A DNA stretch of 6,505 nt. Origin: Candidatus Heimdallarchaeota archaeon (lineage in GTDB: Archaea; Asgardarchaeota; Heimdallarchaeia; JABLTI01). Shown one piece after another: positions 6,124 to 6,505 of the stretch. The position numbers and the translations under genes are program-made. How positions within the stretch are numbered: the stretch's first letter is position 1; the number at the start of each line of letters is the position of its first letter. The stretch is taken from the NCBI GenBank assembly GCA_023128635.1, contig JAGMDP010000249.1, forward strand, positions 1 through 6,505. Direction: 5' to 3'. The notes beneath the pieces were generated by a model that was given only the letters and a program-made list of their open reading frames with translations, was not told the DNA's origin and made no database searches.

Positions 6124-6131
6124 TTTTAAAA
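6124..6131 (+). promoter_or_regulatory. TATA box of the oligopeptidase gene
   Basis: TTTTAAAA is centred 26.5 bases before the ATG at 6154, the classic archaeal TATA position if transcription starts at the A of the start codon. No Shine-Dalgarno-like sequence lies before the ATG, which fits a leaderless mRNA. Confidence 0.6.
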
Positions 6132-6153
6132 GAGTCACATTAGCTGTTATTTT

Positions 6154-6505
6154 ATGAACGAAAAAATTACTCCTCCAATTGCAAAGAAAGAAGTGAAAAT
6201 TACTGAGTTATTTGATCAAAAATTTGAAGATAATTATTTCTGGCTGAGAAATAAAGAGAATCAAGAAGTTATTGATTATTTAACTGCTGAAAATGAATAT
6301 ACCGCGGAAATAACTAAACATCTTGATACTTTCAATGAAAATCTCTTTGAAGAAATGAAAAATAGAATCAAAGAAGATGACGAAAGTGTACCATACAAAC
6401 ACAATGATTACTATTATTATAATAAAAATGAGAAGGGTAAAGAGTACAAGATTTATTTCAGGAAGCATCTGAATTTAGATGCTGAAGAAGAGAAAATTCT
6501 AGATG
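6154..6505 (+). CDS. ptrB: Oligopeptidase B (protease II, S9 family), N-terminal part (3' end outside window)
   Basis: The first 117 codons of a prolyl-oligopeptidase-family serine protease. Oligopeptidase B cleaves short peptides after Arg or Lys in the cytoplasm, using a C-terminal alpha/beta-hydrolase domain gated by an N-terminal seven-bladed propeller. Family marks seen are PP at residues 7-8, EDNYFWLRN (25-33), EVIDYLTAENEY (38-49), RIKEDDESVPYKHNDYYYY (71-89) and EYKIYFRK (97-104). They follow the N-terminus of E. coli protease II (DNYYWLRDD, EVLDYLQQENSY, SAPY, EYAIYQR) in order and spacing. A full protein has about 690-720 residues, so the propeller and the Ser-Asp-His triad lie beyond the right edge. 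The ATG at 6154 is the only sensible start: TAA closes the frame at 6127-6129 and a TATA box sits 26.5 bases upstream. It is divergent from the GNAT fusion gene. Confidence 0.93.
   Translation, partial: MNEKITPPIAKKEVKITELFDQKFEDNYFWLRNKENQEVIDYLTAENEYTAEITKHLDTFNENLFEEMKNRIKEDDESVPYKHNDYYYYNKNEKGKEYKIYFRKHLNLDAEEEKILD

Noticed and set aside
5908..6129. Plus-strand open frame of 73 codons covering the divergent promoter region
   Set aside because: It begins antisense inside the GNAT gene and has low-complexity, Phe/Ser/Ile-rich content typical of translated AT-rich noncoding DNA. It overlaps the promoter elements of both flanking genes, and no promoter or family resemblance is visible.
1..6505. 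CRISPR arrays, tRNA or rRNA genes, insertion sequences
   Set aside because: No regularly spaced direct repeats, tRNA-like cloverleaf segments, transposase motifs or rRNA-like GC-rich stretches were seen on either strand.

Overview
The window is AT-rich and most likely archaeal. Three genes or gene remnants have a TATA-like box centred about 26-27 bases upstream of a candidate start codon, and none has a convincing Shine-Dalgarno sequence at useful spacing. This is the pattern of leaderless archaeal transcription. An Asgard-type lineage would fit the gene content and composition, but this is an inference without searches.

Layout, left to right. (1) Bases 2-643 (+): the C-terminal half or more of a class III (GABA/ornithine-type) PLP aminotransferase, cut by the left edge. 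It belongs to an unusual variant with Asn in place of the cofactor-binding Asp. (2) Bases 714-986 (-): a small protein of about 90 residues with a predicted dimeric alpha/beta-barrel (ferredoxin-like) fold, converging on the aminotransferase. (3) Bases 1188-2357 (-): a polytopic membrane protein resembling the C-terminal half of the DUF418/DUF1624 (YeiB/HGSNAT-like) acyltransferase-type family. It has no N-terminal membrane helices and no ATG, so it is probably a truncated or decaying gene. (4) Bases 2580-5927 (-): a protein of 1115 residues with an N-terminal GNAT acetyltransferase fused to a long chain of beta-sandwich domains. These appear to be Ig-like modules and two super-sandwich (mutarotase-like) modules. 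(5) Bases 6154-6505 (+): the start of an oligopeptidase B (protease II, S9 family), cut by the right edge.

The three minus-strand genes lie head to tail but are separated by terminators and by 150-220 base gaps with their own promoter-like elements, so they look like separate transcription units. The GNAT fusion and the oligopeptidase are divergent and share a 226-base promoter region with a small cluster of related 9-base motifs. No pathway obviously joins all the genes. The most interesting objects are the giant GNAT/beta-sandwich fusion with an apparent internal duplication, the two five-codon mini-ORFs that sit behind similar promoter elements, and the broken membrane protein gene.
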